64,000 bases of DNA from Leuconostoc gasicomitatum LMG 18811. Its GTDB lineage: Bacteria; Bacillota; Bacilli; Lactobacillales; Lactobacillaceae. The stretch spans positions 372,001 through 436,000 of the forward strand of contig NC_014319.1 in NCBI RefSeq assembly GCF_000196855.1. The letters are read 5' to 3'. The position numbers and the translations under genes are program-made. Below, piece after piece: positions 52,297-62,972 of the stretch. Below the pieces are notes generated by a model. The model made no database searches. It was not told the origin of the DNA and worked only from the letters and a program-made list of their open reading frames with translations. Each line of letters opens with the position of its first letter. The first letter of the stretch is position 1.

Positions 52297-53184
52297 ATGA
52301 CACCAAAACAGTTTTTAGATTTAGTTGAAATTCGCGTGGTAATTCCTAGCGTTGCACCTTTGATGGTTGGCTTGGCGTATAGTCAATGGCAGTATGCTCG
52401 CGTTAATTGGTTGAATGCAATATTATTAATTATTGCGACCATCAGTGTACATCTGGCAGTTAATACATTTAACCGATATGAAGATGCCAAACGTCAAAAA
52501 TCCAATGAATTTTTACGTGAAAAGGCGCAAGGTGAGGTAATAACTAATAAGCAAGTGCTTCATGTTGCTGAAACTTTAGCTGGTATTGCTGTGTTAGCTG
52601 GGATCGCTGTTGCGTTAAGAACGGATTATATTACGTGGATTATCGGTATTATTAGTTTTTTGATTGGCTATCTATATTCTGCTGGTCCAAAACCAATTAC
52701 AAATACACCGTTTGGTGAAGTTGTGTCTGGTATAACAATGGGATATTTCATTTTTATCGCACAAGTTTACGTTAATACACGTATGGTACCCACAATAAAT
52801 GTCTTGTTCCAATGGTTAATTGTTAGTTTACCTTTAACTATTTTCATTGCTGAAATTATGTTTGCTAACAACATTGCAGACCACGATGAGGATGAGGAAA
52901 ATCAACGGCAAACACTTGTCCATTACCTTGGCATGGCGTCAAGTAAAAAAGTCTATATGTTTTGGACTATTGCTGCTTTTATTGAGGTTATAATTGCGAC
53001 ATTAGTTGGCTGGTTACCGATTACGAGCTATGCTATGGTAATATTATTGCCAATTGTCATTAAAAATGCTCGTGCATTTATTAGACGACCAGTGAAGCAA
53101 GAAACCTTTGTTTTGGCCATTAAAAACTTGGTCATTGTGATGTGCGGCATGACAATAGTTATTTTAGCTGGTATATGGTTATAA
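52297..53184 (+). CDS. menA: UbiA-family prenyltransferase (MenA-like)
   Basis: A 295-residue membrane protein with about eight helices. The two Asp-rich motifs of the family are visible: NTFNRYEDAKRQKSNEF (N-x-x-x-D) near residue 55 and NNIADHDEDEENQRQT near residue 190. Relatives attach a polyprenyl chain to 1,4-dihydroxy-2-naphthoate in menaquinone synthesis. No other men genes are in the window. Some Leuconostoc make menaquinone, so the MenA call is reasonable but not proven. Confidence 0.82.
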   Translation: MTPKQFLDLVEIRVVIPSVAPLMVGLAYSQWQYARVNWLNAILLIIATISVHLAVNTFNRYEDAKRQKSNEFLREKAQGEVITNKQVLHVAETLAGIAVLAGIAVALRTDYITWIIGIISFLIGYLYSAGPKPITNTPFGEVVSGITMGYFIFIAQVYVNTRMVPTINVLFQWLIVSLPLTIFIAEIMFANNIADHDEDEENQRQTLVHYLGMASSKKVYMFWTIAAFIEVIIATLVGWLPITSYAMVILLPIVIKNARAFIRRPVKQETFVLAIKNLVIVMCGMTIVILAGIWL

Positions 53185-53208
53185 AAAAAGCCCGTTAGGG
53201 CTTTTTTA
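53184..53208. terminator. Terminator between menA and the CBS-ACT gene
   Basis: AAAAAAGCCC with GGGCTTTTTT around GTTA; it lies between converging genes and can work in both directions. Confidence 0.85.
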
Positions 53209-53850
53209 GTTAAAACGTTGTAAATTTTCAATACTGATCACTTCAAAGTGTCTTTTTTCTAAATGTTTCACGAGTTTTTGTAATGTGATGCTATCAAATA
53301 CAAGTGGTAAAGTGAACATTAACGTAATGGTGCCATTTGATGGCTGTAAACTTAACACGGATTCAATATTTGAATATTTAGCTATGATTGTTGAAATTTT
53401 TTTAAGATCGCCTTGTGCCTTATGTGTTGCAACAGAGAGGGCAACACCACCAGTGCGAACAGACCAGCTTTGTGATAATAAATCCATTAATGCATCGTGC
53501 GTGAATATACCGGTAAAATGGTGATTATCATCTAATACAGCAATAAAAGGCAGATCACGGATGGCAAAAAAAACTTCATAAAATTGGCTTGTTGTATAAA
53601 TAAATTTAGTCGAATTGCGCATAATAGTCGTGACTGGCAGGTTCATATCACCATTTTTAGCGATATGTTCGTAAACATGTTGCTTATAAACGTTGCCACG
53701 AAAAAGGTTGCCAGATTCATCTAAAATTGGCATAGTACGCGTATGTGACTCGCTTGGTGAATTAAATAAATCGTTCACTTGTGCAATAGTTGTATTTTCA
53801 GTCACAGTAGTTAGTTTTGACTTTGGGGTGATTAAACTTTCATGGAGCAT
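53206..53850 (-). CDS. CBS-ACT domain protein, possibly cyclic di-AMP-binding (CbpA-like)
   Basis: A 214-residue cytoplasmic protein with two CBS motifs (first: TTIAQVNDLF...TRTMPILDESGNLFRG; second: FYEVFFAIRDLPFIAVLDDNHHFTGIFTHDAL) and a C-terminal ACT-like domain (VRTGGVALSVATHKAQGDLKKI onward). The same architecture occurs in Listeria CbpA, which binds cyclic di-AMP. With the KimA-like importer in the same window, a role in potassium/c-di-AMP signalling is an attractive guess, but the ligand is not shown by sequence. Confidence 0.72.
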   Translation of the reverse strand: MLHESLITPKSKLTTVTENTTIAQVNDLFNSPSESHTRTMPILDESGNLFRGNVYKQHVYEHIAKNGDMNLPVTTIMRNSTKFIYTTSQFYEVFFAIRDLPFIAVLDDNHHFTGIFTHDALMDLLSQSWSVRTGGVALSVATHKAQGDLKKISTIIAKYSNIESVLSLQPSNGTITLMFTLPLVFDSITLQKLVKHLEKRHFEVISIENLQRFN

Positions 53851-53959
53851 ATACTTATCCTAAAATTAATTTTTTTATCATTAAATAGCCATATATCATG
53901 ATAACACAGAATTCTGTTATACTGGTAATTAAGATTGAGAATTTTAGTAAGGAAACGCG

Positions 53960-53965
53960 TATAAT
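53960..53965 (+). promoter_or_regulatory. -10 element immediately before pth
   Basis: TATAAT at 53960-53965 ends four bases before the pth ATG at 53970; TTGAGA at 53935-53940 is a possible -35 with a 19-base spacer. A start 6-7 bases after the -10 would fall on the ATG. Confidence 0.4.
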
Positions 53966-53969
53966 TAAT

Positions 53970-54539
53970 ATGAAATATATCATTGGATTAGGTAATATTG
54001 GTTTAGAATATGATAAAACAAGGCATAATATTGGATTTATGGCTATTGATGCCTTTGCGTCAGCGCATAGTGTGTCATTTGCACCTAGCAAACAATTTGC
54101 TACAATAGCGAAGTTAACTGTTGATGGTGAGCAAGTAGTACTTGTTAAGCCAACGACGTATATGAATGACTCTGGTAAAGCAGTTCGCGCAATATTAGAT
54201 TACTATGGGGGTGACATCAACACTGATGTGATGGTGTTAGTTGATGATATGGATTTACCTTTTAGTAAATTGCGTTTTCGCGCAAAAGGGTCAGCAGGTG
54301 GTCATAATGGTTTGAAATCCATCATGGCACATACTGGTTCACAAACATTCTTACGACTTAAGTTTGGTTTAGGGCATCCAAATCATGAACAGCAGGCAGT
54401 CATTCATTATGTTCTAGGCAAATTTTCACGCGCTGAAACAGATGATGTTAATCATATGTTAGATCGTAGCACGCTGGCAATAGAAGAATGGATTCAAGGT
54501 AACAGCGTATCAGAATTGAGTAATAAATATAACGGCTAA
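53970..54539 (+). CDS. pth: Peptidyl-tRNA hydrolase
   Basis: Pth frees tRNA from peptidyl-tRNA that has dropped off the ribosome. The 189-residue protein has the catalytic His region TRHNIGFMAIDAF, KPTTYMNDSGKAV, LVDDMDLPFSKLR, and GSAGGHNGLKSI. An open frame extends upstream to 53898, but the conserved start KYIIGLGNIG begins with the ATG at 53970. AAGGA lies 16 bases upstream, too far for a normal ribosome site. mfd follows, as in many Firmicutes. Confidence 0.95.
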   Translation: MKYIIGLGNIGLEYDKTRHNIGFMAIDAFASAHSVSFAPSKQFATIAKLTVDGEQVVLVKPTTYMNDSGKAVRAILDYYGGDINTDVMVLVDDMDLPFSKLRFRAKGSAGGHNGLKSIMAHTGSQTFLRLKFGLGHPNHEQQAVIHYVLGKFSRAETDDVNHMLDRSTLAIEEWIQGNSVSELSNKYNG

Positions 54540-54598
54540 TATTTAAGAACGATTTAACGCGTATATCAAACGACTGATAGGGGAACAAGTTTTAAAGT

Positions 54599-57500
54599 AT
54601 GTTAACTCATTTTTTAGCGCAATCAGATACAATTAAACATCTTAACGAGCAAGCAGCTGATGGTTCTTCACAGCTGCTTTTAGGCGTCAATGGTAGCGCT
54701 CGAGCTGCGAGCGTCGCAGCCTTATATGAAGCAAATCCACGTCAAATGTTAGTCGTTACAGACACACAAGTACATGCTGATCAACTATTTTCCGAGTTAT
54801 CAAGTCTGATGACAAGTGTTTTTAATTTTCCGGCAGAAGAGTCTTTGGCAACAGAAATTGCTATTAGTTCACCTGACTTACGATTGCAACGAGTTGCTAG
54901 TTTATTAGCCTTGAGAAAAGGCGAGGCAAAGGTTATTGTGACAAGCTTAGCCGGAGTTGAACGTTTATTACCTAGACCAGAAACAGTTGATGCGGCGAAA
55001 TTGTCATTAACAGTTGGTCAAACTTATCAGTTAAATGATATAAAAAAAACCTTAATGATGATGGGTTACACACCTACAAAATTAGTTCAAGGTGCTGGTG
55101 AATTCGCACAACGTGGTTCTATTATTGATATTTACCCATTGACTAGTGATGAGCCTATTCGTTTAGACTTTTTTGATGATGAATTGGACCAATTGAAAAA
55201 TTTTGATGTATCGACACAAAAAAGTACGACTGTACTTAAAAAATATCATGTGCAGCCAGCGACTGATTTCATTGTGTCAGAGACGCAGTATGATATTGCT
55301 AAACAAACGATTGAGACGGCATTTAATAACTATCGCAAAGAGTTGACTGGTGTTGCAAAAAAACATGCGACAGAAGGATTTGCAGCAACACAACATGTGT
55401 TAAATGAGCATGGACGTGTGAACCAATTATTACCTTATGCGACCCATTTTTTTGATGGTGAAACAACTTTATTGGATTATTTTTCGGATGATGTTTTGGT
55501 CTTTGTGGATGAATTCACGCGATTAAAAGATATGCAGATCCAACAGTTAACTTATGATCAAGAATGGTTAGACAAACAGTTATCAACCTATCAACTCATT
55601 CCTGGACAAGTGTTACGCGCAGATTTTGCTGATTTGTTAACGCAAAATAAAAGTGCGGTTATTTATTTAGCAAATTTTCAACGTGGTTTGAATAATATTA
55701 AGTTTACCAATATTGAAGAAGTCACTACGCGACCGGCTAACCAATACTATGGTCAAATTGAGACACTTAGAACTGATTTACAGTATGCACAAGATGCGGG
55801 TATGACAGTTATTTTATTGATTAACGATGAAAAACAAAGCCACCATCTCAGCGAGTCTTTAAGTGATTTTAAGGTACCAATTATTGAAACCCGTCAGGTT
55901 CAACCAAATCAGGTGCAGATAATGAAAGGCAACCTGGCCATAGGATTTGAATGGCCTAAATTACATTTAATCGTATTAACAGCACATGAATTATTTACTC
56001 AAACTCGGCAAGTGGCGCCAAGACAGCGTAAAATTAATAATGCGGAGCGTTTAAAGTCATATAGTGAATTAAATGTTGGTGACTACGTTGTTCATATCAA
56101 CCATGGCATTGGTCGTTATGAAGGTTTACAGACAATGACAGTCGATGGTGGCAAACAAGATTATTTATCTATTGCCTATCAAAAAAATGCTAAGATTTTT
56201 ATTCCAGTCACGCAGTTGAATTTAATCCAGAAGTATATTGGTGCGTCAGATGCTGCAAAAGCACCTAAATTAAATAAACTCGGGGGTGTTGAATGGGCTA
56301 AAACTAAGCGCCAAGTTGCTGCAAAAATTGAAGATATTGCTGATGATTTATTAGAGCTTTATGCCAAGCGTGAAGCACAACAGGGCTATGCTTTTCCGCC
56401 AGATGATACAGAACAATTAAAATTTGACATGGCATTTGGTTATCCAGAAACACCAGATCAAATCCGCTCGATTGAAGAAATTAAAGTTGACATGCAAAAA
56501 GTGCGACCAATGGATCGTCTGTTAGTAGGGGATGTTGGCTTTGGCAAAACAGAGGTGGCTTTGCGTGCAGTTTTTAAAGCAGTACATGCGGGAAAACAGG
56601 TGGCGTTTTTAGCACCAACAACAATTTTGGTCCAACAACATTATGAAACGATGTTAGCACGCTTCAATGATTTTCCAAATATTAAAATTGGCGTACTCAG
56701 TCGTTTCCAGACAACTGCGCAAAATAAATTTGTAATTAAACAATTAAATGAACATCAAATTGATATTGTTGTTGGCACACATCGTTTACTGAGTAAAGAT
56801 GTTGATTTTTTGGATCTTGGTCTGCTAATTATTGATGAAGAACAACGTTTTGGGGTCAAGCATAAGGAGCGTCTCAAACAATTGCGTCATAGCGTTGATG
56901 TATTAACGCTAACTGCAACACCAATTCCACGAACATTAAACATGGCGATGGTTGGTGCACGTGATTTATCAATTATCGAAACACCTCCGGCTAATCGTTA
57001 TCCGATTCAAACCTATGTTCTAGAGGCAGATTGGATAATTGTGAGAAATGCCATTGAAAAGGAACTTGCCCGTGGTGGTCAGGCATTTTATTTGCATAAT
57101 CGCGTAGCCGATATTGATCGTGTTGCTAGTCAAATAGAGGATTTAGTACCATCTGCACGCGTTGGTGCCATTCATGGACAAATGTCTGAAACACAGTTAG
57201 AAAGTGTTTTATACGATTTTCTAAATGGTAATTATGATGTTTTAGTCACAACAACAATTATCGAAACAGGTGTTGATATTCCCAATGCAAATACGTTAAT
57301 TGTTGAAAACGCAGATCATATGGGCTTGTCACAACTATATCAACTACGTGGTCGTGTCGGCCGTTCAGCCCGTTTAGCATATGCTTACTTTACTTATCCA
57401 TTTTCAAGAACGCCAAGTGAAGAAGCGGAGAAACGCCTAGAAGCCATTCGTGATTTTACAGAATTAGGTTCAGGATTTCGTATTGCCATGCGTGATTTAA

Positions 57501-58117
57501 GTATTCGTGGCGCAGGTGATATACTCGGTAAACAACAGCATGGGTTTATTGACTCAGTTGGCTATGATATGTATACGAAGATGTTAAAAGACGCTGTTGC
57601 TACAAAACAAGGGTACACAGTGACAACAAGCAAACCGACAGAAACAGATGCTGAATTAATTCTTGGTGTATTGGCATACTTACCAGATACTTATGTGCCC
57701 GATAATGCACAAAAAATTGAGTTATATACACGTATTCGTGAAGCACGAACAGATAAAGAATTTGAAGAGATTGAAACTGATATGCTGGACCGTTTTGGTG
57801 ACATGCCAGATGAAGTGGCTAGGCTATTGCTTGTTGGTCAAATCAAACAACTGGCTGATCAGGCACGAGTAACGAATATAAGACGACAGAAACAACAGCT
57901 AGTCATAATATTTAATTCTGATGCGACGGCGGCATTGGCTGGTGAAGCAATTTTTGAAACATTAGTCAATGTGCCATTAAAGGTAGCTGTGCGAACAGAG
58001 ACCGGTAATTTACAAGTTAGCATCACAGTCAATGATGTGGCTGAGAGTAGTATTTGGTTGAATATTTTACGTGATTTTTTGTTGGTCGTAATCGCACGTC
58101 AACAAGTAACGAAATAA
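54599..58117 (+). CDS. mfd: Transcription-repair coupling factor
   Basis: Mfd displaces RNA polymerase stalled at DNA lesions and recruits UvrA. The 1172-residue protein has the N-terminal UvrB-like module, the polymerase-interacting domain ([18 protein letters not shown] near residue 490), the helicase motifs [34 protein letters not shown], and QLRGRVGRS, and the C-terminal TRCF domain. All motifs look intact. AGGGGA lies 16 bases before the ATG, a long spacing. Confidence 0.97.
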   Translation: MLTHFLAQSDTIKHLNEQAADGSSQLLLGVNGSARAASVAALYEANPRQMLVVTDTQVHADQLFSELSSLMTSVFNFPAEESLATEIAISSPDLRLQRVASLLALRKGEAKVIVTSLAGVERLLPRPETVDAAKLSLTVGQTYQLNDIKKTLMMMGYTPTKLVQGAGEFAQRGSIIDIYPLTSDEPIRLDFFDDELDQLKNFDVSTQKSTTVLKKYHVQPATDFIVSETQYDIAKQTIETAFNNYRKELTGVAKKHATEGFAATQHVLNEHGRVNQLLPYATHFFDGETTLLDYFSDDVLVFVDEFTRLKDMQIQQLTYDQEWLDKQLSTYQLIPGQVLRADFADLLTQNKSAVIYLANFQRGLNNIKFTNIEEVTTRPANQYYGQIETLRTDLQYAQDAGMTVILLINDEKQSHHLSESLSDFKVPIIETRQVQPNQVQIMKGNLAIGFEWPKLHLIVLTAHELFTQTRQVAPRQRKINNAERLKSYSELNVGDYVVHINHGIGRYEGLQTMTVDGGKQDYLSIAYQKNAKIFIPVTQLNLIQKYIGASDAAKAPKLNKLGGVEWAKTKRQVAAKIEDIADDLLELYAKREAQQGYAFPPDDTEQLKFDMAFGYPETPDQIRSIEEIKVDMQKVRPMDRLLVGDVGFGKTEVALRAVFKAVHAGKQVAFLAPTTILVQQHYETMLARFNDFPNIKIGVLSRFQTTAQNKFVIKQLNEHQIDIVVGTHRLLSKDVDFLDLGLLIIDEEQRFGVKHKERLKQLRHSVDVLTLTATPIPRTLNMAMVGARDLSIIETPPANRYPIQTYVLEADWIIVRNAIEKELARGGQAFYLHNRVADIDRVASQIEDLVPSARVGAIHGQMSETQLESVLYDFLNGNYDVLVTTTIIETGVDIPNANTLIVENADHMGLSQLYQLRGRVGRSARLAYAYFTYPFSRTPSEEAEKRLEAIRDFTELGSGFRIAMRDLSIRGAGDILGKQQHGFIDSVGYDMYTKMLKDAVATKQGYTVTTSKPTETDAELILGVLAYLPDTYVPDNAQKIELYTRIREARTDKEFEEIETDMLDRFGDMPDEVARLLLVGQIKQLADQARVTNIRRQKQQLVIIFNSDATAALAGEAIFETLVNVPLKVAVRTETGNLQVSITVNDVAESSIWLNILRDFLLVVIARQQVTK

Positions 58118-58158
58118 AATTTTGTCATAAAAATTAAGAATATCAAGAGGAAAAAACT

Positions 58159-58443
58159 ATGCGTTTAGATAAATATTTAAAAGTGTCACGCTTAATTAAG
58201 CGTCGAACTGTTGCTAAAGAAATTGCTGATCAAGGCCGCATTTCGATTAATGGTAAAGTAGCTAAATCGTCATCAGATGTTTCGACAAATGATGAACTTG
58301 AGGTGCGATTTGGAAATAAAACCTTGACAGTAAAGGTAGCTAAAATTGTTGAAACAACAAAAAAAGAGGCTTCAGCTGATATGTATGAAATTGTAAGTGA
58401 GACTTTTTCACAAGATTTCCGAGAGACTAGTGATGAAAAATAA
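58159..58443 (+). CDS. rqcP: RNA-binding S4 protein, RqcP
   Basis: A 94-residue single S4 domain protein ([31 protein letters not shown]-like INGKVAKSS). In Bacillus the orthologue RqcP (YabO) acts in ribosome quality control with RqcH, moving tRNA-bound alanine tails. Its place between mfd and divIC matches the Firmicutes order. AGAGG precedes the ATG. Confidence 0.93.
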   Translation: MRLDKYLKVSRLIKRRTVAKEIADQGRISINGKVAKSSSDVSTNDELEVRFGNKTLTVKVAKIVETTKKEASADMYEIVSETFSQDFRETSDEK

Positions 58444-58517
58444 CTTAATGTTTAAACAAATCTAAAGATTGTTGAAAAAATGATAAGAACATGCGACACT
58501 AGGGATAGGTAAAATTC

Positions 58518-58913
58518 ATGTCGACTTACAACAGAAGACAATCGCATAAACAGCGTGTTAACCCAGAGATACGAGCTATTATTCGTAATTCTGAACCGGC
58601 CAATATGCAAGCTAAAAAGCATTATCAAAGGGCACATGCTAATCGTGAGAAGAAGATTCTCTTTTTTGGTGCAGTTTTTGCAACAATATTTGCGATACAA
58701 TTATTAATCAGCCAAGTTAAATTGCATACGGCAAATGTGACGTTAACCGCTTCTCAAGATCGTTTAACAGCTGTTCAAAAAACAAATAGTGACTTGAAAT
58801 CTAGTCGAAAACGTTTAGATGATCCCACTTACTTACAGCAAATTTTACGTGATAAATACGGTTACACAAAGCAAGGTGAGATAATTTATAACTTGCCATC
58901 AGATAATAATTAA
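58518..58913 (+). CDS. divIC: Cell-division protein DivIC / FtsB family
   Basis: A 131-residue bitopic division protein. It has a basic cytoplasmic N-terminus, one membrane helix at about 49-67 (ILFFGAVFATIFAIQLLI), and an extracellular coiled coil (VKLHTANVTLTASQDRLTAVQKTNSDLKS), then YLQQILRDKYGYTKQGEIIYNLP, the family's end motif. It acts at the septum with DivIB and FtsL. Followed by a terminator hairpin and tilS. Confidence 0.92.
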   Translation: MSTYNRRQSHKQRVNPEIRAIIRNSEPANMQAKKHYQRAHANREKKILFFGAVFATIFAIQLLISQVKLHTANVTLTASQDRLTAVQKTNSDLKSSRKRLDDPTYLQQILRDKYGYTKQGEIIYNLPSDNN

Positions 58914-58916
58914 CTC

Positions 58917-58938
58917 AGCACCTAATTGGTGCTTTTTC
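58917..58938 (+). terminator. Hairpin between divIC and tilS
   Basis: AGCACC at 58917-58922 pairs with GGTGCT at 58928-58933, then TTTTT. The tilS start codon follows within ten bases. Confidence 0.75.
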
Positions 58939-58942
58939 TATA

Positions 58943-60250
58943 ATGACTAAAAAAATTCAAAAACAATTACAATTATATCATTGGGAAGCCACAGTTATTG
59001 TGGCTGTTTCTGGTGGCGTCGATTCTGTTGTGCTATTGCATACATTACGGCAACAGTTACCAGATGCAAAACTTGTTGTTGCTCATGTTAACTATCATTT
59101 ACGTGAGGAAAGTGATGCGGACGAAAAATTTGTTCACCACTTAGCAGATAAATATCATGCAATATTTGAGCAAACAGCATGGCTGAATGTGCCAGATATT
59201 GCAGTAGAAAAGCAAGCACGTGATTTCCGATATCAGTTTTTTGAGCAGCTTGCTAGTAAATACCATACGACGACTGTTGTAGTTGCACATCATGCAGATG
59301 ATCAAGCAGAAACGGTATTATTAAAGTTAATACGTGGTGGACAATTGATGCAATTAGCTGGAATGAGTCAACAAAACCGGCGTATTGTTAGACCTTTTTT
59401 GTGCATAACCAAGCAAGAATTGGTTAGTTATGCACAAAAGCACAACTTGAATTGGCATGAAGACAAAACAAATCATGATGCCATGTATACGCCTCGAAAT
59501 TTTTTGCGACAAATCATTATCCCACAACTTAAAAAAATTAATCCCCGTGTGGTTCCTCATATTAATTCATTTGCTGAGCAAATCAAAAAACAAGATGATT
59601 TAATCACTGCTCAAGTTGAACTATATGTGCAAACAATTGAGAACAGTTGGCAAACTATTCCCAATATTTGGTTGGAGCCGACTATTAAACATTATATTCA
59701 AAAAAAGGGTATTTATCAGTTTAAACAAGCACAAATTTTGCAAGTCGTTCAGTTACTCAATAACGATAAAAAGCCCACTGGTAGGATACAATTATCGAAA
59801 AATATTAACTTTGTTAAGTCTTATCAATATATTCATCTTGAAAACAGTGCAAAAATGACAAATACACTGCAAGTTTTGCCACCAATTATGTTAAAATTAA
59901 ACCAGTGGCAAAATTTCGCAGAAAACACGTTTTTGTGGACAAATTCTGAACCAAACAGTGATGAACAAAGCTTCTCATTTAATCTAGCGCAATTGCCGAC
60001 GCACTTATATTTGCGTTCAGTGAAAACAAGTGATAGACTGGCACTCATATATGGACATAAAAAGTTGCGACGGTTAGCAATTGATGAGAAATTATCAACA
60101 TTAGAACGTCAAGATATGCAAGTCTTGGCAAATCAAAATGATGAGGTTATCGCAGTCAAAATGCGTAAGCATTGGCGTGTGAATGTGGATTTTGTTAGCA
60201 AACAAGATGTGAAACCATATTGGTTAGCATGGCGAATTGAGGAAAAGTAG
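58943..60250 (+). CDS. tilS: tRNA(Ile)-lysidine synthase
   Basis: TilS adds lysine to C34 of the tRNA-Ile with a CAT anticodon, so that it reads AUA. The 435-residue protein has the PP-loop AVSGGVDSVVLLH and HHADDQAETVLLKLIRGG, followed by the C-terminal substrate domains. The ATG at 58943 lies just after the T run of a terminator and has no Shine-Dalgarno sequence. Its stop overlaps the hpt start (TAGTG). Confidence 0.95.
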   Translation: MTKKIQKQLQLYHWEATVIVAVSGGVDSVVLLHTLRQQLPDAKLVVAHVNYHLREESDADEKFVHHLADKYHAIFEQTAWLNVPDIAVEKQARDFRYQFFEQLASKYHTTTVVVAHHADDQAETVLLKLIRGGQLMQLAGMSQQNRRIVRPFLCITKQELVSYAQKHNLNWHEDKTNHDAMYTPRNFLRQIIIPQLKKINPRVVPHINSFAEQIKKQDDLITAQVELYVQTIENSWQTIPNIWLEPTIKHYIQKKGIYQFKQAQILQVVQLLNNDKKPTGRIQLSKNINFVKSYQYIHLENSAKMTNTLQVLPPIMLKLNQWQNFAENTFLWTNSEPNSDEQSFSFNLAQLPTHLYLRSVKTSDRLALIYGHKKLRRLAIDEKLSTLERQDMQVLANQNDEVIAVKMRKHWRVNVDFVSKQDVKPYWLAWRIEEK

Positions 60251-60789
60251 TGAATAATGATATACAAGAAGTGTTGTTTAATCAAGATAACATACACGAT
60301 GCAGCAGTACGATTAGGTCAACAAATTACACAAGACTATGCTGGAGAAAAACCAGTTGTGTTGTCAGTGCTGAAGGGTGCCTATCTTTGGACAGCCGATT
60401 TATTACGCGAGGTAGATTTGTATATTGATTTAGAATTTATCAATGTTTCAAGCTATCATGGTGGTGTTAAAAGTACAGATGAAATCACCCTAGTGACTGA
60501 TATTCGTTCTGATATTATGGGACGTCAAGTCATTATCTTAGAAGACATTGTAGATACTGGGCAATCTTTACTCTTTATGAAAGAGTTACTCGCAAAACGT
60601 GGTGCAGCGTCAATTAAAGTGGCCACGTTACTTGATAAAAAGGCTGGACGAAAAGTAGACATTGAGGCTGATTATGTTGGTTTCAATGTGCGCAATGAGT
60701 TTGTTGTTGGCTATGGTTTAGATTACAAAGAGTTGTATCGGAACTTGCCATATGTTGGCATTTTGAAAAAAGAAGTTTATACTAAGTAA
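60250..60789 (+). CDS. hpt: Hypoxanthine phosphoribosyltransferase
   Basis: Hpt makes IMP or GMP from the base and PRPP. The 179-residue protein has the PRPP motif [22 protein letters not shown], and [17 protein letters not shown] near the end. The start is GTG at 60250 overlapping the tilS stop, so translation is coupled. AGGAAAAG lies just ahead of it in tilS. The tilS-hpt-ftsH order is standard in Firmicutes. Confidence 0.96.
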   Translation: MNNDIQEVLFNQDNIHDAAVRLGQQITQDYAGEKPVVLSVLKGAYLWTADLLREVDLYIDLEFINVSSYHGGVKSTDEITLVTDIRSDIMGRQVIILEDIVDTGQSLLFMKELLAKRGAASIKVATLLDKKAGRKVDIEADYVGFNVRNEFVVGYGLDYKELYRNLPYVGILKKEVYTK

Positions 60790-60812
60790 CTTCTAGAAAT
60801 TGGGGAAACTTC

Positions 60813-62900
60813 ATGAATAATAATCAAAAAGGTGGTTTCTTAAAGAGTTCTATCTTCTATGTTTTTATTTTTCTTGCTGTAGTTGGAATGATTTATGGTT
60901 TGTTTGGTAACGATAAGTCAACTTCTAAAACCTTAACATCAAGTGAATTTTTGAAAGCATTGAGTGATAAAGACCTTAAGTCAATCACAGTTCAGCCAGG
61001 TAATGGCATTTATAACATTTCTGGTGAATATAGAAAAGCAAAGACTGTTAAATCAGATAAAGGTTTTAGTATTTTACAGCAGTCACAAAAAGTCACAAAG
61101 TTTACTTCAACTGTATTACCAAATGATGCGTCATTGAAGTCAGTGACAGATACAGCTAAAACGACTAAAACTGATCTGGTAACTAAACAACAGGAATCAT
61201 CTGGATTTTGGTTAAACCTCTTAGTTTCAATTGTGCCGATTATACTGATTGTTGGTGTTTTTTATCTGATGATGAGTCAAGCAGGTGGCAAGGGTGGTCA
61301 AGGCGGTATGATGAGCTTTGGTAAATCTAAAGCGAAACCGTCAGATCCAAAAGATAATAAAGTCCGTTTTTCTGATGTTGCTGGTGCAGAAGAAGAAAAA
61401 CAAGAATTAGTTGAAGTTGTTGAATTCTTAAAGTCACCTAAAAAATTCGTTAGTTTGGGCGCCCGCATTCCAAAAGGTGTTTTACTTGAAGGCCCTCCGG
61501 GAACTGGTAAAACATTATTGGCAAAAGCGGTTGCCGGTGAAGCAAACGTGCCATTCTTTTCAATGTCTGGATCAGATTTCGTTGAAATGTTTGTTGGTGT
61601 TGGTGCTTCACGTGTTCGTGATTTGTTTGAAAATGCAAAGAAATCAGCGCCAGCTATTATTTTCATTGATGAAATAGATGCTGTTGGTCGTCGCCGTGGT
61701 ACTGGTATGGGTGGCGGAAACGATGAACGTGAACAAACTCTGAACCAAATTTTGATTGAAATGGATGGTTTTGAAGGCTCAGAAGGTGTTATTATACTTG
61801 CTTCAACTAACCGTTCTGATGTATTAGATCCAGCCTTGCTCCGTTCAGGTCGATTTGATCGTAAAATATTGATTGGGGCACCGGATGTTAAGGGTCGTGA
61901 AGCCATACTTAATGTTCACGCCAAGAACAAGCCATTAGCTGATAATGTTGATTTGAAAGCTGTAGCGCAACAAACACCAGGTTATGTTGGTGCTGACTTG
62001 GAAAACCTTTTGAATGAAGCTGCCTTGTTGGCAGCTCGTCGTAATAAGAAAAAAGTGGATGCGGCAGATATTGATGAAGCTGAAGATCGTATCTTCCAAG
62101 GTCCAGCTAAAACAAATCGCAGCATGTCTGAAAGAGAACGGCGTACAACAGCCTATCATGAAGCAGGTCATGCTTTGGTAGGACTTATCCGTTCTGAGGC
62201 ATCAATTGTTCGTAAAGTAACAATTGTACCGCGTGGCCGTATTGGTGGTTATGCTTTAATGACACCTAAGACGGATCGTTATAATTTACGCTATTCAGAG
62301 GCTAAGGAACAATTAGCTGGGTTAATGGGTGGTCGAGCAGCTGAATTATTCATGTTCAACGAAGCAAGTTCAGGTGCTTCAAATGATTTCCAACAAGCAA
62401 CTGGATTGACACGTCAGATGGTTACTGCATTTGGTATGTCAGATAAATTAGGCATGGTTCAATTAGAAGGCAACGCGAGTGTTGGTTATGCTGAGCAAGC
62501 AGGAAATCGTGGCTATTCTGAAGAAACAGCGCGCTTGATTGATGAAGAAGTGCGTAGGTTATCTAAAGAGGCTTTCGAAGATGCTACAAAAATCATTTCT
62601 GAACATAAAGATAAGCTGATTGCAATTGCTGAAGCTTTGCTAGAAGTCGAAACTTTGGACGAAAAGCAAATTAAAGATATCTATGAAACAGGTAAATTTA
62701 CTCGTAAAGATATTCAAGATAATGATGAGTTGGCGACAGCTAAATCATTTGATGAAGCTAAGGCAGCAGTTGACGCTAAGGATTCTGAAGCGGAAGCACG
62801 CTTTGAAAATCATGATGAAGAACCTGAAAATGATGATCATTCAGAAGCAGATCATTCAAGTGATTCTCCAAATGATGACAAAGTTGATGAAAATAAGTAA
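60813..62900 (+). CDS. ftsH: ATP-dependent zinc metalloprotease FtsH
   Basis: FtsH is a membrane AAA protease that degrades faulty membrane proteins and some regulators. The 695-residue protein has membrane helices at about 11-29 and 131-152 with an extracellular domain between, Walker A GPPGTGKT, Walker [12 protein letters not shown], the second region of homology ([14 protein letters not shown]), and the zinc motif HEAGH. The acidic tail of about 60 residues (Asp/Glu/His-rich) is long. GGGGAAAC lies before the ATG. Confidence 0.97.
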   Translation: MNNNQKGGFLKSSIFYVFIFLAVVGMIYGLFGNDKSTSKTLTSSEFLKALSDKDLKSITVQPGNGIYNISGEYRKAKTVKSDKGFSILQQSQKVTKFTSTVLPNDASLKSVTDTAKTTKTDLVTKQQESSGFWLNLLVSIVPIILIVGVFYLMMSQAGGKGGQGGMMSFGKSKAKPSDPKDNKVRFSDVAGAEEEKQELVEVVEFLKSPKKFVSLGARIPKGVLLEGPPGTGKTLLAKAVAGEANVPFFSMSGSDFVEMFVGVGASRVRDLFENAKKSAPAIIFIDEIDAVGRRRGTGMGGGNDEREQTLNQILIEMDGFEGSEGVIILASTNRSDVLDPALLRSGRFDRKILIGAPDVKGREAILNVHAKNKPLADNVDLKAVAQQTPGYVGADLENLLNEAALLAARRNKKKVDAADIDEAEDRIFQGPAKTNRSMSERERRTTAYHEAGHALVGLIRSEASIVRKVTIVPRGRIGGYALMTPKTDRYNLRYSEAKEQLAGLMGGRAAELFMFNEASSGASNDFQQATGLTRQMVTAFGMSDKLGMVQLEGNASVGYAEQAGNRGYSEETARLIDEEVRRLSKEAFEDATKIISEHKDKLIAIAEALLEVETLDEKQIKDIYETGKFTRKDIQDNDELATAKSFDEAKAAVDAKDSEAEARFENHDEEPENDDHSEADHSSDSPNDDKVDENK

Positions 62901-62907
62901 AATAAGA

Positions 62908-62933
62908 GTTGACGATAGCGTCAACTTTTTTAT
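62908..62933 (+). terminator. Intrinsic terminator after ftsH
   Basis: AGTTGACG at 62908-62915 pairs with CGTCAACT at 62920-62927 around ATAG, followed by TTTTTT. Confidence 0.92.
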
Positions 62934-62972
62934 TTTAAATAATCGATAATATTTAAAAAGGAAAGGGAAAAA

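Noticed and set aside
61298-61906. 202-residue minus-strand frame within ftsH
   Set aside because: It is opposite the AAA domain, with Ser/Pro-rich low-complexity product; a shadow.
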